In this document: positions 1 through 6,513 of the stretch, piece after piece | Layout of the letters: each line of letters opens with the position of its first letter | How positions within the stretch are numbered: position 1 is the stretch's first letter | From: a virus | DNA length: 64,000 bases | Virus record (IMG/VR): IMGVR_UViG_3300025933_000001 | Span: 23,722-87,721 of that record | Reading direction: 5' to 3' (one strand) | Position numbers and translations under genes: made by a program | The notes under the pieces: generated by a model | The model's input: the letters and a program-made list of their open reading frames with translations, nothing else | The model's database searches: none | What the model was told of the DNA's origin: nothing

Positions 1-2
1 TG

Positions 3-74
3 GTTGATAAGAGTGATTGGAATACTCTTATTGGTATATGCAAGATTGATTTTAGGAAAGGAATAGCTAAATGA
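3..74 (+). CDS. 3' end of an unidentified small gene (partial)
   Basis: The last 23 codons of a reading frame that enters from outside the window and stops at TGA 72-74, inside an ATGA overlap with the next start at 71. The overlap and the AGGAAAGG ribosome site at 54-61 fit the tight small-gene arrangement that follows. A second frame (1-66, hydrophobic) is also open, so the frame assignment is not certain. No function can be proposed. Confidence 0.4.
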   Translation, partial: VDKSDWNTLIGICKIDFRKGIAK

Positions 75-268
75 CAACATTCATTATTCTATACTTAATT
101 TGGTGGCTTGGAGGTTTTGTAGCCTCAGTGTACGTCAGTACTAAGGAATCAAGCTTCACATACATGGAGCTTTTTATAGGCTTGATGGCATGCATGATTG
201 TAGGTTGGTTTCCTGTTTTTGCAATGACATTAGGTGATAAGATTGCTATTGAACGGAGGAATAAATGA
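71..268 (+). CDS. Small membrane protein, two predicted helices
   Basis: 65 residues. Two hydrophobic segments (about residues 4-21 and 34-54) separated by a polar loop, with a basic C-terminal tail (IERRNK), suggest a small inner-membrane protein. The ribosome site AGGAAAGG lies just upstream and the stop overlaps the next start by ATGA, indicating translational coupling. No family recognised. Confidence 0.65.
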   Translation: MTTFIILYLIWWLGGFVASVYVSTKESSFTYMELFIGLMACMIVGWFPVFAMTLGDKIAIERRNK

Positions 269-495
269 GAATATCTGTTATCGAAGGTGATAGTGGTTTT
301 AATTGTTGGCAAGATTTCTCCAAAGCAGTTGTCACACTTGATGGAGAACCTGTATATAATGTGTTAACAGCCGACGAGATGCTTGGCTTTGTCCTTGTAC
401 AAGATAGAAACGAATGGGGATTTCTACAATTTGACGAAGACGGAGAAATTCTTACAAAGAAGCTACGAGGACGTGTAGTTATTACATTCTGTTAA
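265..495 (+). CDS. Hypothetical protein
   Basis: 76 residues, soluble and acidic. It starts in an ATGA overlap with the membrane-protein gene before it, with GGAGGA at 255-260 as ribosome site. The sequence looks like a small beta-rich fold, but no motif is recognised. Confidence 0.65.
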   Translation: MRISVIEGDSGFNCWQDFSKAVVTLDGEPVYNVLTADEMLGFVLVQDRNEWGFLQFDEDGEILTKKLRGRVVITFC

Positions 496-534
496 ATATT
501 ACATTCTCCTAATTCCCTTAAGAAAGGATGTTAC

Positions 535-849
535 ATGGAATCCTGCTCAGAGAGTGACACATCGCTGGCTAATGTTCTTGCTTTCATACAACTAATGCAA
601 CAGAGGGACAAATACACATCTTCTATAAAGAATATATCAGGGATTGTAGCCTCTATCGAAGTGGATGGGAAAGATTGTCACCTATCACTTGATGATTTAG
701 TTGATGTTGCATCCAAAGCAGCATATCTTGGAAGAGTTATGAAACAAACAACTATTGACATTGATCTTTTGACGGAGAACAATCGTCTAAGAGAAAGACT
801 AATGAAGCTTAGGAACGCTTTCATAGAGGAATTGTCCAACGATCTTTAA
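535..849 (+). CDS. Hypothetical protein with C-terminal coiled coil
   Basis: 104 residues. The last third (LLTENNRLRERLMKLRN) has heptad-like leucines and charged residues typical of a short coiled coil, which suggests oligomerisation. Ribosome site AAGAAAGGA at 521-529. No family recognised. Confidence 0.65.
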   Translation: MESCSESDTSLANVLAFIQLMQQRDKYTSSIKNISGIVASIEVDGKDCHLSLDDLVDVASKAAYLGRVMKQTTIDIDLLTENNRLRERLMKLRNAFIEELSNDL

Positions 850-867
850 CCACCTGAAGAGGCAGTC

Positions 868-1110
868 ATGGATACACCTGAAGACTTTGGCACACAACAC
901 AAACAACATCCTATAGCGGATAGTGTTGGAGTGATAACAATCTACGGAATCCCTATGGGATTTACAATAATCCCAGTAGACTGCCCTCCTGAAGTAGAAA
1001 GAGTGATAGAACAAGCTATCAAAGAAGGAAAGACACCAAAGCAAATATGGAGGCTTGCTATCAAACATGCTCCAAGCCTTGGTACTGTAATTTATAAACC
1101 TAAGACTTAA
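868..1110 (+). CDS. Hypothetical protein
   Basis: 80 residues, soluble. GAAGAGG at 855-861 is a suitable ribosome site. Spacing to the preceding gene is short, consistent with one operon. No domain recognised. Confidence 0.6.
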   Translation: MDTPEDFGTQHKQHPIADSVGVITIYGIPMGFTIIPVDCPPEVERVIEQAIKEGKTPKQIWRLAIKHAPSLGTVIYKPKT

Positions 1111-1165
1111 AATACAAACAATAAATATGAGTAAACGTAACAACAGACAGACAAAGGAATTGAAT

Positions 1166-1441
1166 ATGACCTCTACCACAGACGCAAGTAATATCAATGT
1201 CGATGAAAATAAGCAATCCCTCCCTCCTGTAACACAATGGGCTGAAGACATGGGTTTTAGCAAAGGAATAAGAGCAGCTTACTCTGTGTATGTGCATGAG
1301 CAGCCAGATACCCCTGTGTTTACAAGTAGCCATAAGTACAAAGCTTCCGTGAAAGATAGTACAGGGAAGGTTTTATGTGATTGTTATACTGTACAGGATG
1401 CTGTAATCATTGCAGAGGCTTTGGAGAAGGCTAAAGCTTAA
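1166..1441 (+). CDS. Hypothetical protein, last gene of the left operon
   Basis: 91 residues from the ATG at 1166. An in-frame ATG at 1127 would add 13 residues, but AAAGGA at 1153-1158 sits at ideal distance from 1166, so the shorter start is preferred. Followed by a strong hairpin terminator. No family recognised. Confidence 0.6.
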   Translation: MTSTTDASNINVDENKQSLPPVTQWAEDMGFSKGIRAAYSVYVHEQPDTPVFTSSHKYKASVKDSTGKVLCDCYTVQDAVIIAEALEKAKA

Positions 1442-1462
1442 TAATCAGGAAAGAACTTAAAT

Positions 1463-1490
1463 AGCGCACTATCTTGGTGCGCTTTATTTT
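1463..1490 (+). terminator. Rho-independent terminator
   Basis: A 7-bp stem (AGCGCAC 1463-1469 with GTGCGCT 1477-1483) and a 7-base loop, followed by a T-rich run. It closes the operon 71-1441. Confidence 0.8.
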
Positions 1491-1505
1491 ACCTATATTC
1501 TCTGT

Positions 1506-1530
1506 AAGGAATATGTTACGAATATTCCTT
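1506..1530. repeat. Inverted repeat between two terminators
   Basis: AAGGAATAT (1506-1514) pairs perfectly with ATATTCCTT (1522-1530) around a 7-base loop. No T run follows, so it is not an obvious terminator. It could be an operator or an RNA-processing hairpin upstream of the HNH gene. Confidence 0.6.
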
Positions 1531-1558
1531 GTAAGGTATATTTTACAATTAACTTAAG

Positions 1559-1585
1559 AAGGGCACTTTTGGTGCCCTTTTATTT
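1559..1585 (+). terminator. Second Rho-independent terminator
   Basis: AAGGGCAC (1559-1566) pairs with GTGCCCTT (1572-1579), loop of five bases, then TTTATTTT. It lies directly ahead of the HNH gene and insulates it from upstream transcription. Confidence 0.75.
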
Positions 1586-1617
1586 TGTCTAATAATAACG
1601 TAGGAAGGATGGAAAGA

Positions 1618-2808
1618 ATGCAGGTTGGAGAGAAATATAAAACAAAACATTGGGGTGAGGTGGAAGTGTTGGAAATCTTACCAAAGAGAATGGTAAAGAT
1701 CGTCTTTCTGAATACAGGGCACATAAAGTCTACAAGAAAAGATGCTCTTGAAATGGGGTACGCAACCGACTCAGAAGCAGAAGAGGGAGGGATGCTTCCT
1801 GAAGTTGAGTATAAGAAAGTCTCGTCCGAGGATGCTTACATACCTTCAGGAACTGTCTTTGAAAGTAAAAATTGGGGAAAATTTGAGGTAGTGGAATACC
1901 TTGGCAGCAAAAATATAAAGATAAGATTTTTAGCTACAGGCTGTGAACAAGTAACACAAAGATACACTATCGAAAACGGACTGGTCAAAGACTACATAGC
2001 AGAAGCCAAGATTAAAGAGGAAAAGAGATTACTGGAGGAAGAACAGAAACGGCAGAAAGAAAAGTTGAGGGAAGAAGCTAAACTAGAGAGATTGAGGAAA
2101 GATAAAGAGATACAAGAAAAACGTAGGAAAGAAAAAGAGTTAAAACAAGCTGAACTACACAGACGTAGGCTGGAAAAAGCAGAGGCTAGGAATGCAGAGT
2201 TTGTAGGGTTCACAAACACTGATACTTACGGATTAGAATATACGGTGGTAGGAAGGAAAGGTATTAACAAAGTATGGGCTGTACAATACAAAGAGTCCGG
2301 CAACACTTATGAATGTAAGGAAGGTCTGATACTGAAAGGCCATGTTTTGGATAAAAATCATCCGAAATTTAAAGAATTAGAGAAAGAATATATAAGGCGT
2401 AAGAGCATAGAGTGGTACGAGAAAAATAGAGAATCGGCTATAGATGCTGCTAAAACTTATCAAAAGAACAATTTAGATAGGGCTAGGATTAAGAATCAGA
2501 AGAGAAGGGCTAAGAGAAAGAAAATTGGTGGAAGTCATACTTTAGAGGAAATTGAACAGATGTTGGAGGATCAAAACTGCCAATGTAATTGTTGTGGAGA
2601 AATATTAACTAAAAGCAATAAACATCTAGATCATATTATGCCTGTAGCGTTAGGTGGCAGTAATTCAATAGAGAATCTTCAATGGCTTTGTCAATTTTGT
2701 AACATTAGCAAGTCAGACAAACATCCAGACGAATGGGCTATCTACTCAGCTACTGAAGAATTTAAGCTGAGAAGACAGGCAAGACTTCAAAATTCAATTT
2801 TAAACTAA
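1618..2808 (+). CDS. HNH endonuclease with N-terminal DNA-binding repeats
   Basis: 396 residues. Two similar repeats of about 45 residues (cores HWGEVEVLEIL and NWGKFEVVEYL) match the repeats often found ahead of HNH domains in phage homing nucleases. A long Lys/Glu coiled coil follows (about residues 130-190), then a weaker third repeat. Near the C-terminus is an HNH domain with zinc ligands CQCNCC and CQFC and the catalytic DHIMP. The start at ATG 1618 is chosen because AGGAAGG (1602-1608) is correctly spaced; TTG 1585 lies inside the terminator hairpin. Terminators on its left and a gene-free stretch on its right fit a self-contained mobile insertion. Confidence 0.85.
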   Translation: MQVGEKYKTKHWGEVEVLEILPKRMVKIVFLNTGHIKSTRKDALEMGYATDSEAEEGGMLPEVEYKKVSSEDAYIPSGTVFESKNWGKFEVVEYLGSKNIKIRFLATGCEQVTQRYTIENGLVKDYIAEAKIKEEKRLLEEEQKRQKEKLREEAKLERLRKDKEIQEKRRKEKELKQAELHRRRLEKAEARNAEFVGFTNTDTYGLEYTVVGRKGINKVWAVQYKESGNTYECKEGLILKGHVLDKNHPKFKELEKEYIRRKSIEWYEKNRESAIDAAKTYQKNNLDRARIKNQKRRAKRKKIGGSHTLEEIEQMLEDQNCQCNCCGEILTKSNKHLDHIMPVALGGSNSIENLQWLCQFCNISKSDKHPDEWAIYSATEEFKLRRQARLQNSILN

Positions 2809-3096
2809 AAATAAAATTTCAAAACACGATTTTCAGGCAGAAACTATAAATTAAGTTCTTGTAATATCCATAGGAGTATGCTTGGAAATTAGTCATTCAG
2901 CGGTTGTGTTGCGAAGCCAGGGACATATCTATCCGATACCGGCCCTAGGTTCTATCAAAAATATCCACAAGCCATTTTCTCTTCAAGTTAGTACCTTCCT
3001 ACCCTCTTTAGCATCGACGCCTCTACGGGCCTCCTATCGCTTCCTATGGCTATGTGTAAAACCTAGAACGATCGTAAATACCTCTTGATTTTGTGG
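2809..3096. other. Gene-free segment between HNH nuclease and recombinase
   Basis: No convincing gene. The only open frame (2882-3088, TTG start) has no ribosome site and an unprotein-like composition. The segment contains TATCCACAAGCCAT at 2962-2975, a 14-base direct repeat of the sequence at 4161-4174 and one base short of a DnaA box. Confidence 0.6.
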
Positions 3097-3102
3097 TATA
3101 GT
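3094..3102 (+). promoter_or_regulatory. Extended -10 promoter for the recombinase
   Basis: TGGTATAGT at 3094-3102 is an extended -10 element (TGnTATAGT). No good -35 is present at the usual distance, as is normal for this promoter class. The recombinase start lies about 30 bases downstream. Confidence 0.55.
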
Positions 3103-3133
3103 GAACTTTCCACTACTGTATGAAGAGGTTGAT

Positions 3134-3838
3134 ATGAAACAAGCTATAGGGTATGTCCGTGTGAGTACTAAGGAACAAGGCGATAGTAAGCTTGGGCTAG
3201 AGGCACAGAGGAAAGCAATAGAGGAGTTTGCGACAACACATGGTTATGAACTACTCACCACACATGAGGAAGTTGCCAGCGGAGGAAGTGGACTAGATGA
3301 ACGTAAGGTTTTGCGTCAGGCACTATCACAAGCAAAGAAACTGAAGTGTTTTATTCTCATCTCTAAGTTGGATCGGTTATCTCGCGAGGTTAGCCTAGTC
3401 AGTAGTCTGATGACTCAGCGAGTGCCCTTTGTATGCTGTGACCTAGGTGACAGTGTTGATCCATTTGTGTTGCACATCTATGCCGCATTTGCTGAGTCAG
3501 AGCGAAAGCGTAACAGTGACCGTACTAAGGCAGCATTAAAGGCCATTAGGCACAACATAGAGGCCAATGGATACCACATCAGCAAAGCAGGCAATAAGAT
3601 CGATAAGCTAGGCAACCACAACAATTTGCACTTAGGTAGTGCTAAGGGTAGAGCTGCTGTAAAGGCTTACGCTGATGAGTTTGCACACAAACATAAGCCC
3701 TCTATAGAGCGTATGCGTAGTCAAGGAATGACATTACAGGCTATTGCTAGAGAGCTTAATGATCAAGGTGTACCAACACAACGTAACGGTACATGGACTG
3801 CTACGAGTGTTAGTAACCTCATTAAGAGGTGGAAGTAA
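3134..3838 (+). CDS. Small serine recombinase (resolvase/invertase family)
   Basis: 234 residues. The N-terminus is a resolvase catalytic domain: IGYVRVSTKEQ carries the nucleophile Ser11, followed by the conserved KLDRLSRE segment (about residues 85-92) and the AESERKR helix that binds the site. The C-terminus (GMTLQAIARELNDQGVPTQ and WTATSVSNLIKRW) is a helix-turn-helix of the recombinase type. At this length it fits resolvases and invertases, not large serine integrases. The ATG at 3134 follows GAGG (3125-3128). It lies between a 14-base direct repeat (2962/4161) and next to a DnaA-box origin-like segment, suggesting multimer resolution, inversion or movement of this module. Confidence 0.85.
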   Translation: MKQAIGYVRVSTKEQGDSKLGLEAQRKAIEEFATTHGYELLTTHEEVASGGSGLDERKVLRQALSQAKKLKCFILISKLDRLSREVSLVSSLMTQRVPFVCCDLGDSVDPFVLHIYAAFAESERKRNSDRTKAALKAIRHNIEANGYHISKAGNKIDKLGNHNNLHLGSAKGRAAVKAYADEFAHKHKPSIERMRSQGMTLQAIARELNDQGVPTQRNGTWTATSVSNLIKRWK

Positions 3839-3915
3839 TAACACTACTAATAGTAAGTAACTATTGTACCTACCGTAGTTAATAGTCTTTAGCTACACAA
3901 CTAAGCCCACACACT

Positions 3916-3951
3916 AAGCTAAGTACTCTAGTTTGTTACTTAGCTTTCTTT
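3916..3951 (+). terminator. Probable terminator of the recombinase gene
   Basis: AAGCTAAGTA (3916-3925) pairs perfectly with TACTTAGCTT (3937-3946), an 11-base loop between them, followed by TCTTTC. The T run is weak, so termination efficiency is uncertain. Confidence 0.45.
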
Positions 3952-4119
3952 CAGCTTGTAAGTAAAAGTCTTTCCATTCTGTTAAGTAATTATTATTTTG
4001 TCATTGTTTGTAGGAAACTAAGGTTTCGTACTCAAATAATAGAACAGTCGTACTATTTTTAAGAAGACTATAGCAGGTTCGCCAAAGTAGCGAAACAAAC
4101 ACACAGCATTACAAATAAT

Positions 4120-4199
4120 GTTAATAACCCTGTGGATAACTTTTAAGTTATTAACAATGTTATCCACAAGCCATAATTGTACTAATAATGGTAATTATG
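4120..4199. promoter_or_regulatory. Putative replication origin: interleaved DnaA-box dyads
   Basis: Two exact consensus DnaA boxes face each other: TGTGGATAA (4131-4139) and TTATCCACA (4160-4168). They interleave with a second inverted pair, GTTAATAAC (4120-4128) and GTTATTAAC (4147-4155); each pair has an offset of 27 bases. An AT-rich stretch and a CATAATT/AATTATG dyad (4172-4199) follow, suitable as an unwinding element. DnaA boxes recruit the host initiator DnaA; that this is the phage origin is inference. Confidence 0.55.
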
Positions 4200-4586
4200 A
4201 TACTACTTAGTAATTATAATCCTCTGTAATTCCCTATAATTCGTACACAAACACATATTCTGTAAAGAAAGATTCTATAGCTTTGCACACACAACAAGGA
4301 TGCTTCTGTAAGTGGGGTATTTTGTACACAACACAAGATATTATTGCGATAGCGTAATAATACATTTACCCCACAACATAGAGATTATGCCGTGAAAACG
4401 GCCATATGCTAGTGCGTCAGCACACAACAACCCTCTATGCGCTGGAAAGCGCCCTATAGCCTGTATTATTTGGTAGGAGGGGGAGATTACGTAAGTAATC
4501 CATTCTCCCCCTATAACATAGCTCTATGGTCGTTATCACGACATGTTCATAAGGCGCTTGCCAGCGCATAATATAGCTACGTAAGA

Positions 4587-4615
4587 TTGCTTTCTACCTA
4601 CGTAAGTAGTATAAT
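4587..4615 (+). promoter_or_regulatory. Strong sigma70-type promoter for the gene at 4672
   Basis: TTGCTT (4587-4592), a 17-base spacer, then a perfect TATAAT (4610-4615). The spacer contains the dyad CTAC-GTAA-GTAG (4598-4609), a possible operator. Transcripts would begin near 4622, so the hairpin at 4625-4640 would form the very 5' end of the message. Confidence 0.7.
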
Positions 4616-4624
4616 AACACTGTT

Positions 4625-4645
4625 AGGGCTTAGAAGCCCTTTTTG
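4625..4645 (+). terminator. Terminator hairpin closing the structured segment
   Basis: AGGGCT (4625-4630) pairs with AGCCCT (4635-4640) with four-base loop TAGA, followed by TTTTTGTGTTT. It can end transcripts arriving from the left. For transcripts initiated at about 4622 it is too close to the start to terminate and would act as a 5' protective hairpin. Confidence 0.65.
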
Positions 4646-4671
4646 TGTTTCTCTTACAATTTATTAACATT

Positions 4672-5217
4672 ATGTCTAAATTCGTACGCACTACTATAAC
4701 CAACCCTGATGGTAGTATTTCTCCAGCTAGAATTAACACAGAAACTGGGGAGATAAAACCCTATAAACACTGGAAACAGAAAGAGAATGAAGAATTCAGA
4801 AAACAGCTAAAACTTAAGCGAAAAGACGGAATAAATGATGCTACAAAACCTTTATTCTGGGAAATTATTCCTCCTCCGGCGATAGCTGGAGGGAATGAGA
4901 AGAAAGAGAATAAGGCTATTAGGAAGAGTAAAGAAAACGTAAATAACATCTATCTTCAAGAGTTCCTTACACTCTCTGAAGCTATCGAAGATGTACCTAT
5001 TTTAGACAACTTGATTACAGGAGTAAGTAAATTGGATTCAGGAAATAAAAACCCGATCAATAAAGGTTTGTTGTTTAGTATGCTAAGAGATTTAGACGTT
5101 ATCAATGTTACTACAGTGCAACAATACACTGGTTATTCTGAGAGATATTGCCGTAAGCTTGTTCAATACTTGTTTGTGCTTTCTACGGCATTTGATAACG
5201 AGATTGAGAAGAATTGA
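4672..5217 (+). CDS. Putative DNA-binding protein beside the origin
   Basis: 181 residues. A basic, Lys-rich N-terminal half (about residues 25-85) is followed by an ordered C-terminal part with a probable helix-turn-helix (TTVQQYTGYSERYCRKLVQY, about residues 145-165). ATG 4672 is preferred over GTG 4645, which sits in the terminator tail. No Shine-Dalgarno sequence precedes either start, which is unusual in this genome. Its position beside DnaA boxes and a strong promoter suggests a replication or partition regulator, but no family is recognised. Confidence 0.6.
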   Translation: MSKFVRTTITNPDGSISPARINTETGEIKPYKHWKQKENEEFRKQLKLKRKDGINDATKPLFWEIIPPPAIAGGNEKKENKAIRKSKENVNNIYLQEFLTLSEAIEDVPILDNLITGVSKLDSGNKNPINKGLLFSMLRDLDVINVTTVQQYTGYSERYCRKLVQYLFVLSTAFDNEIEKN

Positions 5218-5308
5218 CGTATTTTATTATAATACTGTGGCCGTAGCATTTTACCCTGATTAATTATTAAGCAAATCCTTGATAGAATGCGGGTTACAGG
5301 CTATCGTC

Positions 5309-5317
5309 TGTGGATAA
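5309..5317 (-). promoter_or_regulatory. Isolated DnaA box
   Basis: TGTGGATAA, the exact complement of TTATCCACA. It shares 13 bases (CTGTGGATAACTT) with the box at 4131, so the putative initiator-like gene is flanked on both sides by DnaA boxes. Confidence 0.5.
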
Positions 5318-5359
5318 CTTACTCATTGGAAACGTAGTAAATAATTGCACAAAAGAAAT

Positions 5360-5394
5360 AAGCCTAGACAGACAGTCTGTGTCTGTCTAGGCTT
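5360..5394. terminator. Bidirectional terminator between converging units
   Basis: A perfect 15-bp stem (5360-5374 with 5380-5394) and a 5-base loop. It separates the rightward gene at 4672-5217 from the leftward small-gene cluster that starts at 5401, so it probably stops transcription from both sides. Confidence 0.8.
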
Positions 5395-5400
5395 TAGTTC

Positions 5401-5553
5401 TCAATAATCTTTGAACTCACTTGTGTCAAAGATTGCAGCAGTGTAACCGTTAGACCATGCTTTGTGCTCACTTGTGCCTTCGGCGTATGGGTTATTGAGG
5501 ACAGATTCCTTATTGTAGAAAGCATTGAATCCTTGTTGGTAAGCTTCAGTCAT
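5401..5553 (-). CDS. Rmf/CrpP-like miniprotein
   Basis: 50 residues. The pattern EAYQQGFNAF, then NNPYAEGT, then HKAWSNGYTAA matches the ribosome modulation factor/CrpP family (G-x-x-A, NPY-x-x-G, W-x-x-G-Y/W-x-x-A). In bacteria Rmf dimerises ribosomes; phages and plasmids carry many uncharacterised relatives. It has its own strong promoter (5593-5621) and an AGGAA ribosome site. Function in the phage is inferred only from family resemblance. Confidence 0.6.
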   Translation of the reverse strand: MTEAYQQGFNAFYNKESVLNNPYAEGTSEHKAWSNGYTAAIFDTSEFKDY

Positions 5554-5592
5554 GATCTATTCCTTTCCATGAGTGGTTAGTTGATGGAATGA

Positions 5593-5621
5593 ATTATAGA
5601 GAGATTATCTTACTGTGTAAA
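5593..5621 (-). promoter_or_regulatory. Leftward early promoter, AGATWATCT spacer class
   Basis: Reading leftward: TTTACA (5621-5616), 17-base spacer CAGTAAGATAATCTCTC, TATAAT (5598-5593). Its spacer is nearly identical to the promoters at 8457, 9882 and 12079. It drives the Rmf/CrpP-like gene. Confidence 0.8.
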
Positions 5622-5624
5622 GCA

Positions 5625-5831
5625 TTATATGTAGAACGTTGATCTTTGCTTTATCATCTCATCTAGAGGCATTACTTTCACTCCTTTGTAATCTCTGTCA
5701 GGCTTCAATACTTCAGGGCTTGCGATCTTCTTTGCTTCTTTCTCTGTGTCTGCTTCTACAATACAGGCGACAACGTGTAAAACGTTGACATATTTGGTTT
5801 GTGGCTGTCTGTACACTAAGAATAGGCTCAT
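5625..5831 (-). CDS. Hypothetical early protein
   Basis: 68 residues. The first half is hydrophobic beta-like (VLHVVACIVEADTEKEA), a pattern seen in small phage proteins of ferredoxin-like fold. ATGA overlap with the gene upstream; AAGGGA ribosome site. Its end abuts the promoter of the next cassette. Confidence 0.65.
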   Translation of the reverse strand: MSLFLVYRQPQTKYVNVLHVVACIVEADTEKEAKKIASPEVLKPDRDYKGVKVMPLDEMIKQRSTFYI

Positions 5832-6052
5832 TTTATCCCTTTCAACACTCGTTTCAAGTATAACTCCAACATCCCCAATTCAAACTCTACTTTCTGCCTT
5901 CCATTCTTTTTAGCTTTCTGCATAGCATTCTGAATGTCTAGCATTGTCTTGTTAGCTCGATACTGAAGCTGATAATTATTTATCAATGATTGTTCGTTGA
6001 CGTTTACACTGCCAAACATTAAATCTCTGGACAGTTTTTCATAATTACTCAT
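5828..6052 (-). CDS. Hypothetical early protein, helical
   Basis: 74 residues, mostly helical and basic at the C-terminus (LYLKRVLKGIK). The ATG at 6052 is chosen because GGAGGG (6058-6063) precedes it; it lies just after the stop of the upstream gene. No family recognised. Confidence 0.65.
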   Translation of the reverse strand: MSNYEKLSRDLMFGSVNVNEQSLINNYQLQYRANKTMLDIQNAMQKAKKNGRQKVEFELGMLELYLKRVLKGIK

Positions 6053-6053
6053 T

Positions 6054-6251
6054 CTATCCCTCCACAACTCTAAACTGTGTTTGTTCTTCGCCTTCCATCA
6101 TCTCCCATCTGTTTTGAGACTCTATCCACTTAGTAGCATCCTCCTCAGATGAATACTCAGCTAGACAATCAAAATCATGATGTGCTGCAAACCAATTCCC
6201 TGTTTGTGTATTGTAAAACTGTACACTGTACCACTTAGCGTTATCTCTCAT
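6054..6251 (-). CDS. Hypothetical early protein
   Basis: 65 residues with aromatic-rich N-terminus (WYSVQFYNTQTGNWF). The acidic remainder resembles small phage proteins of about this size, but no named family is recognised. It is followed within two bases by the next start. Confidence 0.6.
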   Translation of the reverse strand: MRDNAKWYSVQFYNTQTGNWFAAHHDFDCLAEYSSEEDATKWIESQNRWEMMEGEEQTQFRVVEG

Positions 6252-6321
6252 TTATAGCCCCTACAATCGATTATTCTGTGTTGGACATAGGCAGATATGC
6301 CATTGCGTGTTTTGACAGCTT

Positions 6322-6426
6322 CTAGCCTTGTTTTAACGAAGATAAAACCACTTCTACTAATGCTCCTACTGCTAAAGATAAGCTACTGACTGCCATTACT
6401 GTGAGAAGAATTTCATGGATTGACAT
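6322..6426 (-). CDS. Single-helix membrane miniprotein
   Basis: 34 residues, one hydrophobic helix (MAVSSLSLAVGALVEVVL) in almost the whole length. AAAGGAG at ideal distance supports the start. It is preceded by its own promoter (6459-6486). Function unknown. Confidence 0.55.
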   Translation of the reverse strand: MSIHEILLTVMAVSSLSLAVGALVEVVLSSLKQG

Positions 6427-6458
6427 TTCATTACTCCTTTGCGTTGTTGATGTATTGA

Positions 6459-6486
6459 ATGATAGTAGGTAATCTTACTCTGTCAA
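6459..6486 (-). promoter_or_regulatory. Leftward early promoter
   Basis: Leftward TTGACA (6486-6481), 16-base spacer beginning GAGTAAGATTACC, then TATCAT (6464-6459). The spacer keeps the GTAAGATTA part of the conserved class but not the full palindrome. Confidence 0.7.
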
Positions 6487-6513
6487 TAGAGTTTGTGACT
6501 ACAAATACCTGTT

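Larger units (their letters stand above)
3839..4671. other. 833-base non-coding segment, extremely rich in hairpins
   Basis: No gene on either strand. At least twelve stems of 4-10 bp are each closed by exactly four bases, for example GAAAC/GTTTC at 4014-4027, CATTA/TAATG at 4107-4120, a 10-bp stem at 4339-4362, GCGCT/AGCGC at 4439-4452 and 4554-4567, GTCGT/ACGAC at 4529-4542. Some are nested: GTGGGGTA 4312-4319 pairs with 4367-4374, and CATAGAG 4377-4383 pairs with 4433-4439 around two further hairpins. Single-stranded linkers repeat an A/C-rich CACAACA motif. It ends in a Rho-independent terminator (4625-4645). It could be a large structured RNA, a structured origin, or both. Confidence 0.6.

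Noticed and set aside
2882-3088. 68-codon open frame upstream of the recombinase
   Set aside because: TTG start without ribosome site and a composition unlike the other proteins; the segment looks non-coding.
2809-3133. Group I intron beside the HNH nuclease
   Set aside because: No split gene flanks the segment and no P/Q/R/S-type core pairing could be found by eye.
3134-3838. Temperate-phage integrase
   Set aside because: The recombinase is resolvase-sized and lacks the long C-terminal domain of serine integrases; no repressor or clear attachment site was found, so lysogeny by integration is not supported.
3839-4671. CRISPR array
   Set aside because: The hairpins differ in sequence and spacing; there are no identical direct repeats with regular spacers and no cas genes.
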